Origin: Planctomycetaceae bacterium
GTDB lineage: Bacteria; Planctomycetota; Planctomycetia; Pirellulales; Thermoguttaceae
Assembly: GCA_031276415.1 (NCBI GenBank)
Contig: JAISNF010000004.1
Coordinates: 1-5,383 of the forward strand
DNA: 5,383 nt
Direction of reading: 5' to 3'
The notes under the pieces are model-generated. The model was not told the origin of the DNA. It was given only the letters and a program-made list of their open reading frames with translations, and did not search any database. Numbering within the stretch: the first letter of the stretch is position 1; each line of letters opens with the position of its first letter. The position numbers and the translations under genes were made by a program. Shown here piece after piece: positions 1-4,807 of the stretch.

Positions 1-85
1 TCCGACAAACAATTTCACGCCAAGCCCCGACAATAATTTCAGGACCAACTCCGGCAACATCGCCCATAGTAATACCAAGAATCAT
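1..85 (-). CDS. pdxA: 4-hydroxythreonine-4-phosphate dehydrogenase, N-terminal fragment
   Basis: Only the first 28 codons are in the window; the gene continues past base 1. The translation begins MILGITMGDVAGVGPEI, matching the opening T-x-G-D-P-A-G-[IV]-G-P-E motif of the PdxA family at residues 6-16, with Val10 where most members have Pro. PdxA is a cytoplasmic NAD-dependent enzyme that oxidises 4-phosphohydroxy-L-threonine in the DXP-dependent route to pyridoxal 5'-phosphate. The ATG at 85-83 is the only sensible start because an in-frame TGA lies four codons upstream. No strong Shine-Dalgarno sequence is visible, only a weak GAGA. A PdxA-like paralogue (PdxA2 group, acting on other substrates) cannot be excluded from 28 residues. 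It is separated from ptsI by about 640 bp of repeats, so it is probably transcribed on its own. Confidence 0.8.
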   Translation of the reverse strand, partial: MILGITMGDVAGVGPEIIVGAWREIVCR

Positions 86-104
86 AACAATATCTCAAAT
101 CGTG

Positions 105-126
105 CTGTTTTGCGGAAAAAAAACAG
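105..126 (-). other. small hairpin in pdxA leader
   Basis: CTGTTTT at 105-111 and AAAACAG at 120-126 form a 7-bp stem around an 8-base loop, 20-41 bases upstream of the pdxA start. On the sense strand the loop is T-rich. It could be a leader hairpin or chance in AT-rich DNA; no riboswitch consensus is recognisable. Confidence 0.25.
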
Positions 127-132
127 TTTACC

Positions 133-179
133 TACGTTACTCAGAGAATTCTTTTTTGTAAAATCGTTCAAGTAACGTA
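133..179. promoter_or_regulatory. inverted repeat upstream of pdxA, possible operator pair
   Basis: TACGTTACT at 133-141 is exactly complementary to AGTAACGTA at 171-179, a 9-bp perfect inverted repeat separated by 29 bases. It lies 48-94 bases upstream of the pdxA start, where a promoter would be expected. The spacer contains a weak minus-strand -35-like TTGAAC but no convincing -10. Spacing of the half-site centres is 38 bp, which would suit two operator half-sites on different helical turns or the stem of a leader structure. Function is inference. Confidence 0.35.
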
Positions 180-222
180 AAATGATGTGTTTCCTACGCC
201 CTGAAAGGGCAATACAAGCCAG

Positions 223-241
223 CCCGCCGCAACGCGGCGGG
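223..241. repeat. left 8-bp GC hairpin of the palindromic element
   Basis: CCCGCCGC at 223-230 pairs with GCGGCGGG at 234-241 around the loop AAC. It corresponds, on the opposite strand, to the stem at 435-453, from which it differs by three paired changes. Confidence 0.75.
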
Positions 242-283
242 TTCACCGTTCCCTAATCAACGCCCTGAAAGGGCAGTATACGA

Positions 284-389
284 TAGTGTATAGTTGATAG
301 TGGAGAGTTTCGCAATGCGGAGTTACAAACGTTTTGGTAATAATTCCGCATTGCGAAACTCTCCACTATTCACTCTCAACTATCAACTA
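284..389. repeat. central long hairpin with heptamer repeats in both arms
   Basis: Bases 298-321 and 345-368 form a 24-bp perfect inverted repeat around a 23-base loop. Outside it the arms consist of seven-base units. On the left (plus strand) they are TAGTGTA, TAGTTGA, TAGTGGA, then GAGTTTC (284-311). On the right, read on the minus strand, they are TAGTTGA, TAGTTGA, GAGTGAA, TAGTGGA, then GAGTTTC (389-355). Outside these, both arms have 23-base flanks running out to the GCCCT hairpins (261-283 and 390-412). The two arms therefore differ in length by exactly one heptamer. The structure could extrude as a cruciform or fold in single-stranded DNA or RNA. Confidence 0.8.
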
Positions 390-434
390 TTGTATGTTGC
401 CCTTTTAGGGCGAAATTGTTGTTGGCAATTTCAA

Positions 435-453
435 CCCTACCCGTTGGGTAGGG
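435..453. repeat. right 8-bp hairpin of the palindromic element
   Basis: CCCTACCC at 435-442 pairs with GGGTAGGG at 446-453 around the loop GTT, which is AAC when read on the minus strand and so matches the loop of the left partner at 223-241. It is followed by a C(TTCG)G-containing hairpin at 467-477. Confidence 0.75.
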
Positions 454-535
454 CTGGCTTCTGTTTCCCCTTCGGGGCGTAGGAAAATAGTCCGGAATAG
501 ATTATTAAAATAGACGGTTACTAGAAAAATTGGGT

Positions 536-594
536 CGGATGTTGTCGATCCGCAGGTACACCTACGGTTAGGCACGTCACACCCCTAGCGGGGT
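536..594. repeat. run of three short hairpins beside the palindromic element
   Basis: Three small stems follow one another: CGGAT/ATCCG (536-540 with 548-552), CCTA/TAGG (561-564 with 569-572) and ACCCC/GGGGT (581-585 with 590-594, loop TAGC). The motif CCTACG at 561-566 is also present at 193-198 in the end of the neighbouring element and at 132-137. This suggests a related palindromic repeat module, possibly a decayed one. No protein is encoded here. Confidence 0.45.
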
Positions 595-635
595 TAAGAT
601 TGAGAAGCAAAAATTCCGCTGAAATATTACATTCA

Positions 636-702
636 TTTTTTAAAATTTTTCTTCTCTGTGTTCTCTGTGGTTAATAAAAAAAATAGTTATTAGAAGTTCC
701 CT
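636..702 (+). repeat. dispersed repeat, copy A
   Basis: This copy runs from an AT-rich lead-in, through TTCTCTGTGTTCTCTGTGG, TTAAT, eight A residues and TAGTTATTAGAAGTTCCCT. Its second half nearly matches the inverted copy at 4715-4785, and it resembles the copy at 4935-5012 throughout. It lies 23 bases beyond the ptsI stop codon, so it would be in the 3' end of the ptsHI message in the complementary sense. CTCTGTG-type repeats of this kind are, as I recall, widespread in intergenic DNA of several phyla. Confidence 0.75.
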
Positions 703-724
703 GATGTAATTTGTGATTTTAAAA

Positions 725-2473
725 TTAGGTTGAATCTAAAAGTTCGGGAGCAATTTGTTTTAGTTTGTTGTGAACGTAATCGCGAATATCTTTGGCATTG
801 GAAATTCGTAATGCTTTTCGCGCCATCGCTCGGCATTCCTCAATAGAAACATATCGGCAAATTTGTTTTAACCGGGCAATCGCCCCAGGCGCACAACTAA
901 TATTGCTTAACCCCAAACCAAGAAGAATAACAATATTTTGCGGATTTCCCATCTGACCACAAAGTGAAACCGGAATCGAATAACGATTCGCTACATCAAC
1001 CGTCCGACGAATCAATCGCAAAATCGCCGGATCATCCGCCTGAAAAAGATGATTCACACTACTGTTGCCACGATCCACCGCCATCGTGTATTGAGTCAAA
1101 TCGTTTGTGCCAATACTGAAAAAACTAGCATCCTCCGCAAATTTATCCAACATCACCACCGCCGAAGGTACCTCAACCATCATGCCAACCGGAATCTCCT
1201 CGTTAAAAATAATCTTTTCCTCTCGAAGTTCCTCCATCGCATCACGTAACGCAGTACGCTTCGCTTGACGAAATTCTTTGACCGTTGATACCAACGGAAA
1301 CATTATTCGTACATCACCAAACGCACTCGCCCGAAGAATCGCCCGAAGTTGACAACGGAATAATTTCCAGTTTTTCAACGCAAGACGAATACCTCGTAAT
1401 CCCAACGCCGGATTATGCTCAATCGTTGTACTATACCGATCCAACGTTTTATCGTCACCAAAATCAAATGTACGAATAATCACCGGCTTGCCCGCCATCT
1501 GATCAACAACATGTTTGTAAGCGGAAAAATGTTCTTCTTCAGTCGGATCTTCTTTTCGGGTAAGATAAAGAAATTCCGTGCGAAAAAGACCAATCCCTTC
1601 CGCACCACGTTGGACGGCATTTTCCGCCTCAAAAGGAAACTCAATGTTAGCACAAATAGAAATCCGCGTTCCATCACGTGTTGCGGCTTTAATATCACGA
1701 AATGAATCCAACGATTCAATTCGCGTCGTATCGGCAACCATAATCCGGCGGTACTTTTTAAGCACCTCGTCGTCAGGTCGAACAATCACACTTCCACTGT
1801 TGCCGTCAACAATAAGCGTGTCACCGCCATCAACCTCGCCCAAAAACTGCCGAACTCCAACAACACAAGGAATTTCCAATGCCGCCGCTAAAATCGCCGT
1901 GTGTCCGCCTTGTCCGCCTAATTCTGTTACAATCGCCTGAATAAACTGTTTGTCAAGAGAAGCCGTTTCACTCGGCGTCAGATTGGTCGCCAACAGAATA
2001 ACCGGAGAACGCAACATTCCCATCGTTTCTTTTTTTGCACCAAGAAGATGACGGAGAAGCCGCTTTTCAATATCACGAAGATCATTGACTTTTTCAGAAA
2101 TATAAGCATTTTTGATATGCCGAAGCGTATTCGAATGTTTTCCTATCACCACCGTAACAGCATGTTCGGCGGAAAAATGTTGTGATCGGATGAGTTCTTC
2201 GGTATCGCTGAGAATATGCGGATCAAGAAGAAGTTGGATTTGCGCTTCAAAAATATCGGCAAACGTTTGCCCCAATGCGTTGCGTGTGGCTTCACGATTG
2301 ATAGTAATTTCATTTTTGGCAAGATCAACCGCCGTTTGAAAACGCCGAATTTCGGTTTCGAGTGATCCGGAATCAACAAATTGTTCTGGGATCCGAAATC
2401 CTTCCGCTTCCTGAACAAACGCCTTACCAATTACCACACCCGGAAAAACCGGAATACCCTGAAAATTTTTCAT
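725..2473 (-). CDS. ptsI: PTS enzyme I (phosphoenolpyruvate-protein phosphotransferase)
   Basis: The cytoplasmic enzyme autophosphorylates from PEP and passes the phosphate to HPr, the first step of the phosphotransferase system. The 582-residue length is normal for enzyme I. The N-terminal part (about 1-145) fits the HPr-binding domain, opening with IPVFPGVVIGKAF. The phosphohistidine segment is GGQGGHTAILA with His191. The C-terminal PEP-binding barrel shows GIGLFRTEFLYL (Arg298), RTFDFGDDK (Arg334), MVEVPSA (Glu433, a metal ligand), FFSIGTNDLTQYTMAVDRGN (Asn456, Asp457, Arg467) and SLCGQMG with the catalytic Cys505. All expected active-site residues are present. Departures from the common form are Gly-Gly for Thr-Ser before the active His, Asp340 for Gly in the GGDK motif, and Gln for Glu after CysGly. 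The ATG overlaps the ptsH stop as ATGA. No clear intrinsic terminator follows; a dispersed repeat begins within 25 bases of the stop. Confidence 0.97.
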   Translation of the reverse strand: MKNFQGIPVFPGVVIGKAFVQEAEGFRIPEQFVDSGSLETEIRRFQTAVDLAKNEITINREATRNALGQTFADIFEAQIQLLLDPHILSDTEELIRSQHFSAEHAVTVVIGKHSNTLRHIKNAYISEKVNDLRDIEKRLLRHLLGAKKETMGMLRSPVILLATNLTPSETASLDKQFIQAIVTELGGQGGHTAILAAALEIPCVVGVRQFLGEVDGGDTLIVDGNSGSVIVRPDDEVLKKYRRIMVADTTRIESLDSFRDIKAATRDGTRISICANIEFPFEAENAVQRGAEGIGLFRTEFLYLTRKEDPTEEEHFSAYKHVVDQMAGKPVIIRTFDFGDDKTLDRYSTTIEHNPALGLRGIRLALKNWKLFRCQLRAILRASAFGDVRIMFPLVSTVKEFRQAKRTALRDAMEELREEKIIFNEEIPVGMMVEVPSAVVMLDKFAEDASFFSIGTNDLTQYTMAVDRGNSSVNHLFQADDPAILRLIRRTVDVANRYSIPVSLCGQMGNPQNIVILLGLGLSNISCAPGAIARLKQICRYVSIEECRAMARKALRISNAKDIRDYVHNKLKQIAPELLDST

Positions 2474-2766
2474 GCCTGATCTACCTCGTCTTCAAAAAAC
2501 CGAGCGTTGAAGAGCGAAGTGATCGCATTGAGGGCAGCCTCCGCATCAACACCAACCACTTCTAAAACTACCGCATCACCCTGAAATGCTCCCAACGACA
2601 GAAGATCAAGAACACTTCGACAATCCGCAACATAACTTCCCTTACGAAGACGAATTTCCGAAGTAAATTCCTTCGCCTTTTGCGCTAACATACTCCCCAC
2701 CCGCAAATGCACACCGCAACGGTTGGAAATTAGTAATTCTTTTATCAATTTCTGTTCACGGGTCAT
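2470..2766 (-). CDS. ptsH: phosphocarrier protein HPr, atypical active-site loop
   Basis: HPr carries phosphate from enzyme I to EIIA proteins. This one is 98 residues, about ten longer than typical HPr, with a few extra residues at each end. The active-site loop reads CGVHLRVGS: His20 aligns with the phosphorylated His15 and Arg22 with Arg17, but the usual H-A-R-P-A is H-L-R-V-G, so the conserved Pro is lost. The regulatory serine region reads DCRSVLDLLSLGAFQGD, with Ser51 aligned to Ser46, the HPr kinase target in other bacteria. The C-terminal VVGVDAEAALNAI matches the final helix. The stop TGA overlaps the ptsI ATG by four bases, which firmly pairs it with enzyme I. No upstream in-frame ATG or GTG start and no good Shine-Dalgarno sequence are seen, so the ATG at 2766-2764 is taken. 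No HPr kinase gene is in the window. Confidence 0.93.
   Translation of the reverse strand: MTREQKLIKELLISNRCGVHLRVGSMLAQKAKEFTSEIRLRKGSYVADCRSVLDLLSLGAFQGDAVVLEVVGVDAEAALNAITSLFNARFFEDEVDQA
2483..2487 (-). promoter_or_regulatory. ribosome binding site for ptsI inside ptsH
   Basis: GAGGT on the minus strand lies nine bases before the ptsI ATG, within the last codons of ptsH. It supports the ATG at 2473-2471 as the start and fits translational coupling of the two genes. Confidence 0.5.
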
Positions 2767-2774
2767 AGATAAGC

Positions 2775-2803
2775 AAATGAGAAAACTAACAGGAAGTTGT
2801 CAA
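2775..2803 (-). promoter_or_regulatory. possible ptsHI promoter close to the start codon
   Basis: On the minus strand a perfect -35 hexamer TTGACA (2803-2798) is followed after 17 bases by TCATTT (2780-2775), a poor -10. If real, transcription would begin within a few bases of the ptsH ATG, giving a leaderless or nearly leaderless message, which would fit the missing ribosome binding site. A second TTGACA lies at 2856-2851 without a good -10. The evidence is weak in such AT-rich DNA. Confidence 0.25.
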
Positions 2804-2888
2804 AAAAATAATTTTTATTAGTGGCGTTTTGGTCAATAACCGATTTAATTTGTCAACAAAAACGGAAATCAAAAAATAAACAACGTTC

Positions 2889-2911
2889 CGGCAAAACATT
2901 GCCGCTTTTTT
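2889..2911 (+). terminator. terminator-like hairpin facing away from the genes
   Basis: CGGCAA (2889-2894), loop AACA, TTGCCG (2899-2904), one C, then six T residues. This has the form of a Rho-independent terminator for plus-strand transcription, yet no plus-strand gene is visible. On the minus strand the same hairpin lacks a U-tract. It lies about 120 bases upstream of ptsH and could end an antisense transcript or be chance. Confidence 0.35.
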
Positions 2912-3025
2912 GAATGACACAAAACCACCGAAATATTACGATGTTTTTAGGGTCGCATGAAAAAAGGAATGTTTACTCCGAATGATAATGCAAGAAAACG
3001 ATTTACATTTTCGGTTCTTCACATT

Positions 3026-3150
3026 AAAACAATCGGATAATTATCGTTGATAAAATTGTTGATAAAACAATCGCAATCTATTTGTCTGTATCAACTTATC
3101 TAAATCAAATCAATTTTGTTCACATCAACATTTGTATCAATAACTATCAA
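3026..3150. promoter_or_regulatory. cluster of GTTGATA motifs in both orientations
   Basis: GTTGATA occurs at 3046-3052 and 3058-3064, its complement TATCAAC at 3089-3095, and TATCAA at 3135-3140 and 3145-3150. Next to them are a 10-bp palindrome GATAATTATC (3036-3045) and a direct repeat AAAACAATCG (3026-3035 and 3064-3073). The two forward motifs are 12 bases apart. The cluster is about 280-380 bases upstream of ptsH, far for a simple operator. It might be a multi-site regulatory region, or low-complexity AT-rich sequence. Confidence 0.25.
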
Positions 3151-3313
3151 ACACCCACATCATGAAAATATGGGCATTTTTACATGTTTTATGAAGCAAA
3201 AAAATAATTTAACCGGCAATCTACAGGTATTTGACGGAATAAAAATATTCTGTCATTACCGATATTTCGGGTTTCGTAAAATGTTTATTGACGAGTTTGG
3301 ATTATTCGTTCAA

Positions 3314-3790
3314 TTATTTACCGAACATATTATTGTCGGCTTCTTCCAGTAGGGACAAAATGTCGTCTTTTGTTTTTGATTGTTTTAAGAAACGGCAAAA
3401 TGTATCATCTTTTAATTGTCGTGTGATATGTTCTAAAGCACGAAGATGATCTCCCGGACAATCTGGAGGCGAAACCAACAGGAAAAAGAGATAAACTTTT
3501 TCACAATCCAAACTATCAAAATCAATTCCTTCCGGGCTGACGGCAACACAACCAACAAGCCGTTCAACACTTGGATGTTTGGTATGAGGAACGGCAATCC
3601 CGCGACCGATTCCGGTGGAACCGAGTTCTTCGCGTTTGGTGATAGCCTTAACAATACTTTCGTATTCTTCCTTTTTAATACCATTGGCATCGAGAAGTGA
3701 TTGAACCATTTCACGAATCACTCCTTGTTTGTTGACGGATTTAATCTCCGCACTTACAGCCCCCGGCAAAATAAAATCGGCAAATTTCAT
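3314..3790 (-). CDS. ptsN: PTS EIIA domain protein, fructose/nitrogen (PtsN) type
   Basis: A 158-residue stand-alone EIIA of the fructose/mannitol/PtsN fold. The signature segment REELGSTGIGRGIAVPHTK (residues 53-71) contains His69, which accepts phosphate from HPr; the later DHLRALEHI segment supplies a conserved His115. The single domain fills the whole length, with no EIIB or EIIC attached, as in PtsN proteins that act as cytoplasmic regulators rather than transporters. The ATG at 3790-3788 is supported by a good AAGGAG seven bases upstream. It lies 177 bp after hpf and 547 bp before ptsH; hpf-ptsN adjacency is also known around rpoN in proteobacteria, although no rpoN is seen here. The specific symbol is by family resemblance; its target is unknown. 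Confidence 0.92.
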   Translation of the reverse strand: MKFADFILPGAVSAEIKSVNKQGVIREMVQSLLDANGIKKEEYESIVKAITKREELGSTGIGRGIAVPHTKHPSVERLVGCVAVSPEGIDFDSLDCEKVYLFFLLVSPPDCPGDHLRALEHITRQLKDDTFCRFLKQSKTKDDILSLLEEADNNMFGK

Positions 3791-3797
3791 TCACCAA

Positions 3798-3803
3798 CTC
3801 CTT
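3798..3803 (-). promoter_or_regulatory. ribosome binding site of ptsN
   Basis: AAGGAG on the minus strand, seven bases before the ATG, is the strongest Shine-Dalgarno sequence in the window and fixes the ptsN start. hpf and ptsH lack a comparable site. Confidence 0.8.
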
Positions 3804-3813
3804 AGGTTAGTTT

Positions 3814-3834
3814 TAATTAATGGTTAATAGTTAA
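3814..3834. repeat. three heptamer units in the ptsN leader
   Basis: On the minus strand the units are TTAACTA, TTAACCA, TTAATTA in tandem, 24-44 bases upstream of the ptsN start. They fit the consensus T-Y-M-A-C-T-A of the units in the right arm of the palindrome at 362-389. Confidence 0.55.
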
Positions 3835-3937
3835 TAAGGGAACAATATGATGAAAAAACAGAATTAGAAACAACATTTAATTTTGAATTGGTTACGGACT
3901 GTTTTAGCGGAAATGTTCCCATTCAACACAATCATTG

Positions 3938-3967
3938 ATTACGCAATTCATTTAAACGATTTGTCAA
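3938..3967 (-). promoter_or_regulatory. possible ptsN promoter just after hpf
   Basis: On the minus strand TTGACA (3967-3962) starts immediately after the hpf stop codon and is followed after 18 bases by CGTAAT (3943-3938), four of six matches to the -10 consensus. It would give a ptsN leader of about 140 bases. Read-through from hpf remains possible because no terminator is visible between the two genes. Confidence 0.35.
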
Positions 3968-4273
3968 TTATGTTTTTTTGTTATGATCCTGAATTTTTTC
4001 TTTATATTTTTTAATTTGTTGTTCCAACTTAGTGACAACCTGATCAACGGAAGCAAACATATCTTTTGATTGGTGATTGGCGACAAAATCGTGTTTATGT
4101 TCTGGAGTAACAACTACTTCGATTTTGGGTTCATCCGCTTTTTCAAGGTCAACGGTTACATCAATAGACATGAGTCGTTCGAAAAAACGTTGGAGTTTTT
4201 CTACTTTCTCAGTAATTTTTTTCCGTGTTGCGTCACTTAGTTCACCGTGTCGTGTGGAAATTCTTACCTGCAT
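3968..4273 (-). CDS. hpf: ribosome hibernation-promoting factor, short form
   Basis: A 101-residue protein of the HPF/RaiA (S30AE, once called sigma-54 modulation protein) family. Such proteins bind the decoding region of the 30S subunit and help form inactive ribosomes in stationary phase or starvation. The N-terminal QVRISTRHGELSDATRKKI matches the first strand and helix. The C-terminal HDFVANHQSKDMFASVDQVV and TKLEQQIKKYKEKI (residues 61-94) match the conserved last strand and basic helix. It lacks the C-terminal dimerisation domain of long HPF (about 180 residues), so it should be a short HPF or RaiA-like protein; the two cannot be separated here. The start ATG at 4273-4271 has no obvious ribosome binding site. 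Its position before PTS genes suggests a link between carbon or energy status and ribosome silencing, which is inference. Confidence 0.92.
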   Translation of the reverse strand: MQVRISTRHGELSDATRKKITEKVEKLQRFFERLMSIDVTVDLEKADEPKIEVVVTPEHKHDFVANHQSKDMFASVDQVVTKLEQQIKKYKEKIQDHNKKT

Positions 4274-4330
4274 ACTAAAATTCCCGTAGTAATAAAATTA
4301 GTGATAATACAAACAATCTTCAACACACTC

Positions 4331-4351
4331 TTTTCCGGCAAAACCGGAAAA
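4331..4351. other. hairpin upstream of hpf
   Basis: TTTTCCGG (4331-4338) and CCGGAAAA (4344-4351) form an 8-bp stem around the loop CAAAA, 58-78 bases before the hpf start codon. On the plus strand a four-T stretch follows, so it could be a weak plus-strand terminator; on the minus strand it would be a leader hairpin or lie at the promoter. No consensus promoter is clear for hpf. Confidence 0.35.
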
Positions 4352-4542
4352 TTTTGAATTGTTAATCAGTTTAGAAAAAGATTTTAGAAATTATTATCCA
4401 ATTTTATTATCAAGGAATAAATTCTATAAACATCTGTTTCTCAACTTGATTCTTATTCACAACATTTTGATTTAAAATCAATTTATAAAATCTCATAAAA
4501 TCAATTCATTGGAACAAGTGGATATTATTTTATCAATTTATC

Positions 4543-4572
4543 AAAAAAAAAAAAGGGACGCCGGACAATCCC
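4543..4572 (-). terminator. weak candidate terminator with twelve-T tract
   Basis: On the minus strand GGGA (4572-4569) and TCCC (4558-4555) can pair across ten bases and are followed directly by twelve T residues (4554-4543). The stem is only four base pairs, so terminator strength is doubtful. If it works it would insulate hpf from transcription coming from the RND side. Confidence 0.25.
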
Positions 4573-4714
4573 GACATGACTAACTCCGAAAATGGTAAAA
4601 AATTTCGTAATAAATGAAAAACAAAAAGATGTAAATTCTTTATTTATCGGGATTTACAGAGGAGAACAAGTATTGTGTTTTTTGATATTTGCCAATGGAA
4701 CGGGAAAATAATTA

Positions 4715-4785
4715 AGGGAACTTCTAATAACTTTTTTTTTTTTTATTAACCACAGAGGACACAGAAAACGCAGAGGAATTTTTAA
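4715..4785 (-). repeat. dispersed repeat, copy B (inverted)
   Basis: On the minus strand it reads CCTCTGTGGTTAAT, thirteen A residues, then GTTATTAGAAGTTCCCT, almost the same as copy A at 636-702 apart from the A-run (13 against 8) and the following TA. It is inverted relative to copies A and C. It begins about 375 bases beyond the RND stop in the direction of transcription. Confidence 0.75.
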
Positions 4786-4807
4786 TTGGAATCAAAAGTG
4801 ATTTAAT

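Larger units (their letters stand above)
190..486. repeat. 297-bp composite palindromic element with 12-bp terminal inverted repeats
   Basis: The ends are a perfect inverted repeat: TTTCCTACGCCC at 190-201 and GGGCGTAGGAAA at 475-486. Moving inward the two halves mirror each other: a small GCCCT-type hairpin (198-210 on the left, 467-477 on the right), the block AAGCCAGCCC (216-225, complement 451-460), an 8-bp stem with a three-base loop (223-241 and 435-453, each centred 42 bases from its end), another GCCCT hairpin (262-274 and 399-411), then a long central stem. The halves have diverged in sequence but keep base pairing. No transposase or convincing protein lies inside. The organisation recalls REP/BIME-type palindromic units or a MITE; no clear target-site duplication is visible at the flanks. 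It sits between ptsI and pdxA. Confidence 0.8.
2767..3313. other. 547-bp gap between ptsN and ptsH without a supported gene
   Basis: The gap is AT-rich and no open frame in it looks coding. It holds the candidate ptsHI promoter (2775-2803), the terminator-like hairpin (2889-2911), a cluster of GTTGATA/TATCAA motifs (3046-3150), and an imperfect hairpin downstream of ptsN (GACGGAATA at 3233-3241 with TATTCTGTC at 3246-3254), which has no U-tract on the ptsN sense strand. A plus-strand open frame at 3116-3352 overlaps the ptsN end and shows no family features. Confidence 0.6.

Noticed and set aside
198..477. Possible CRISPR array made of the repeated GCCCTGAAAGGGC units
   Set aside because: The units are short, in mirror-image order rather than direct tandem order, the spacing is uneven, and the intervening sequence is itself palindromic.
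294..482. A plus-strand open frame of 62 codons ending in a PLGRAGFCFPFGA-like sequence
   Set aside because: It lies wholly inside the palindromic element, its translation simply follows the hairpins, and it has no ribosome binding site or family features.
1049..1940. Several plus-strand open frames opposite ptsI
   Set aside because: They are antisense to a clearly conserved enzyme I with intact active-site motifs, and their translations resemble no family.
3116..3352. Plus-strand open frame of 78 codons in the ptsN-ptsH gap
   Set aside because: Its end overlaps the antisense of ptsN, it has no clear start signal and no recognisable domain, and the gap is AT-rich.
2886..4344. Shared 12-mer TTCCGGCAAAAC at 2886-2897 and 4333-4344, upstream of ptsH and hpf
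   Set aside because: About one chance 12-base match is expected in a window of this size, and the flanking sequences differ.
3314..4714. Sigma-54 promoters (GG...GC type) expected from the ptsN and hpf association
   Set aside because: No convincing TGGCAC-N5-TTGC pattern is seen on the minus strand upstream of hpf or ptsN.
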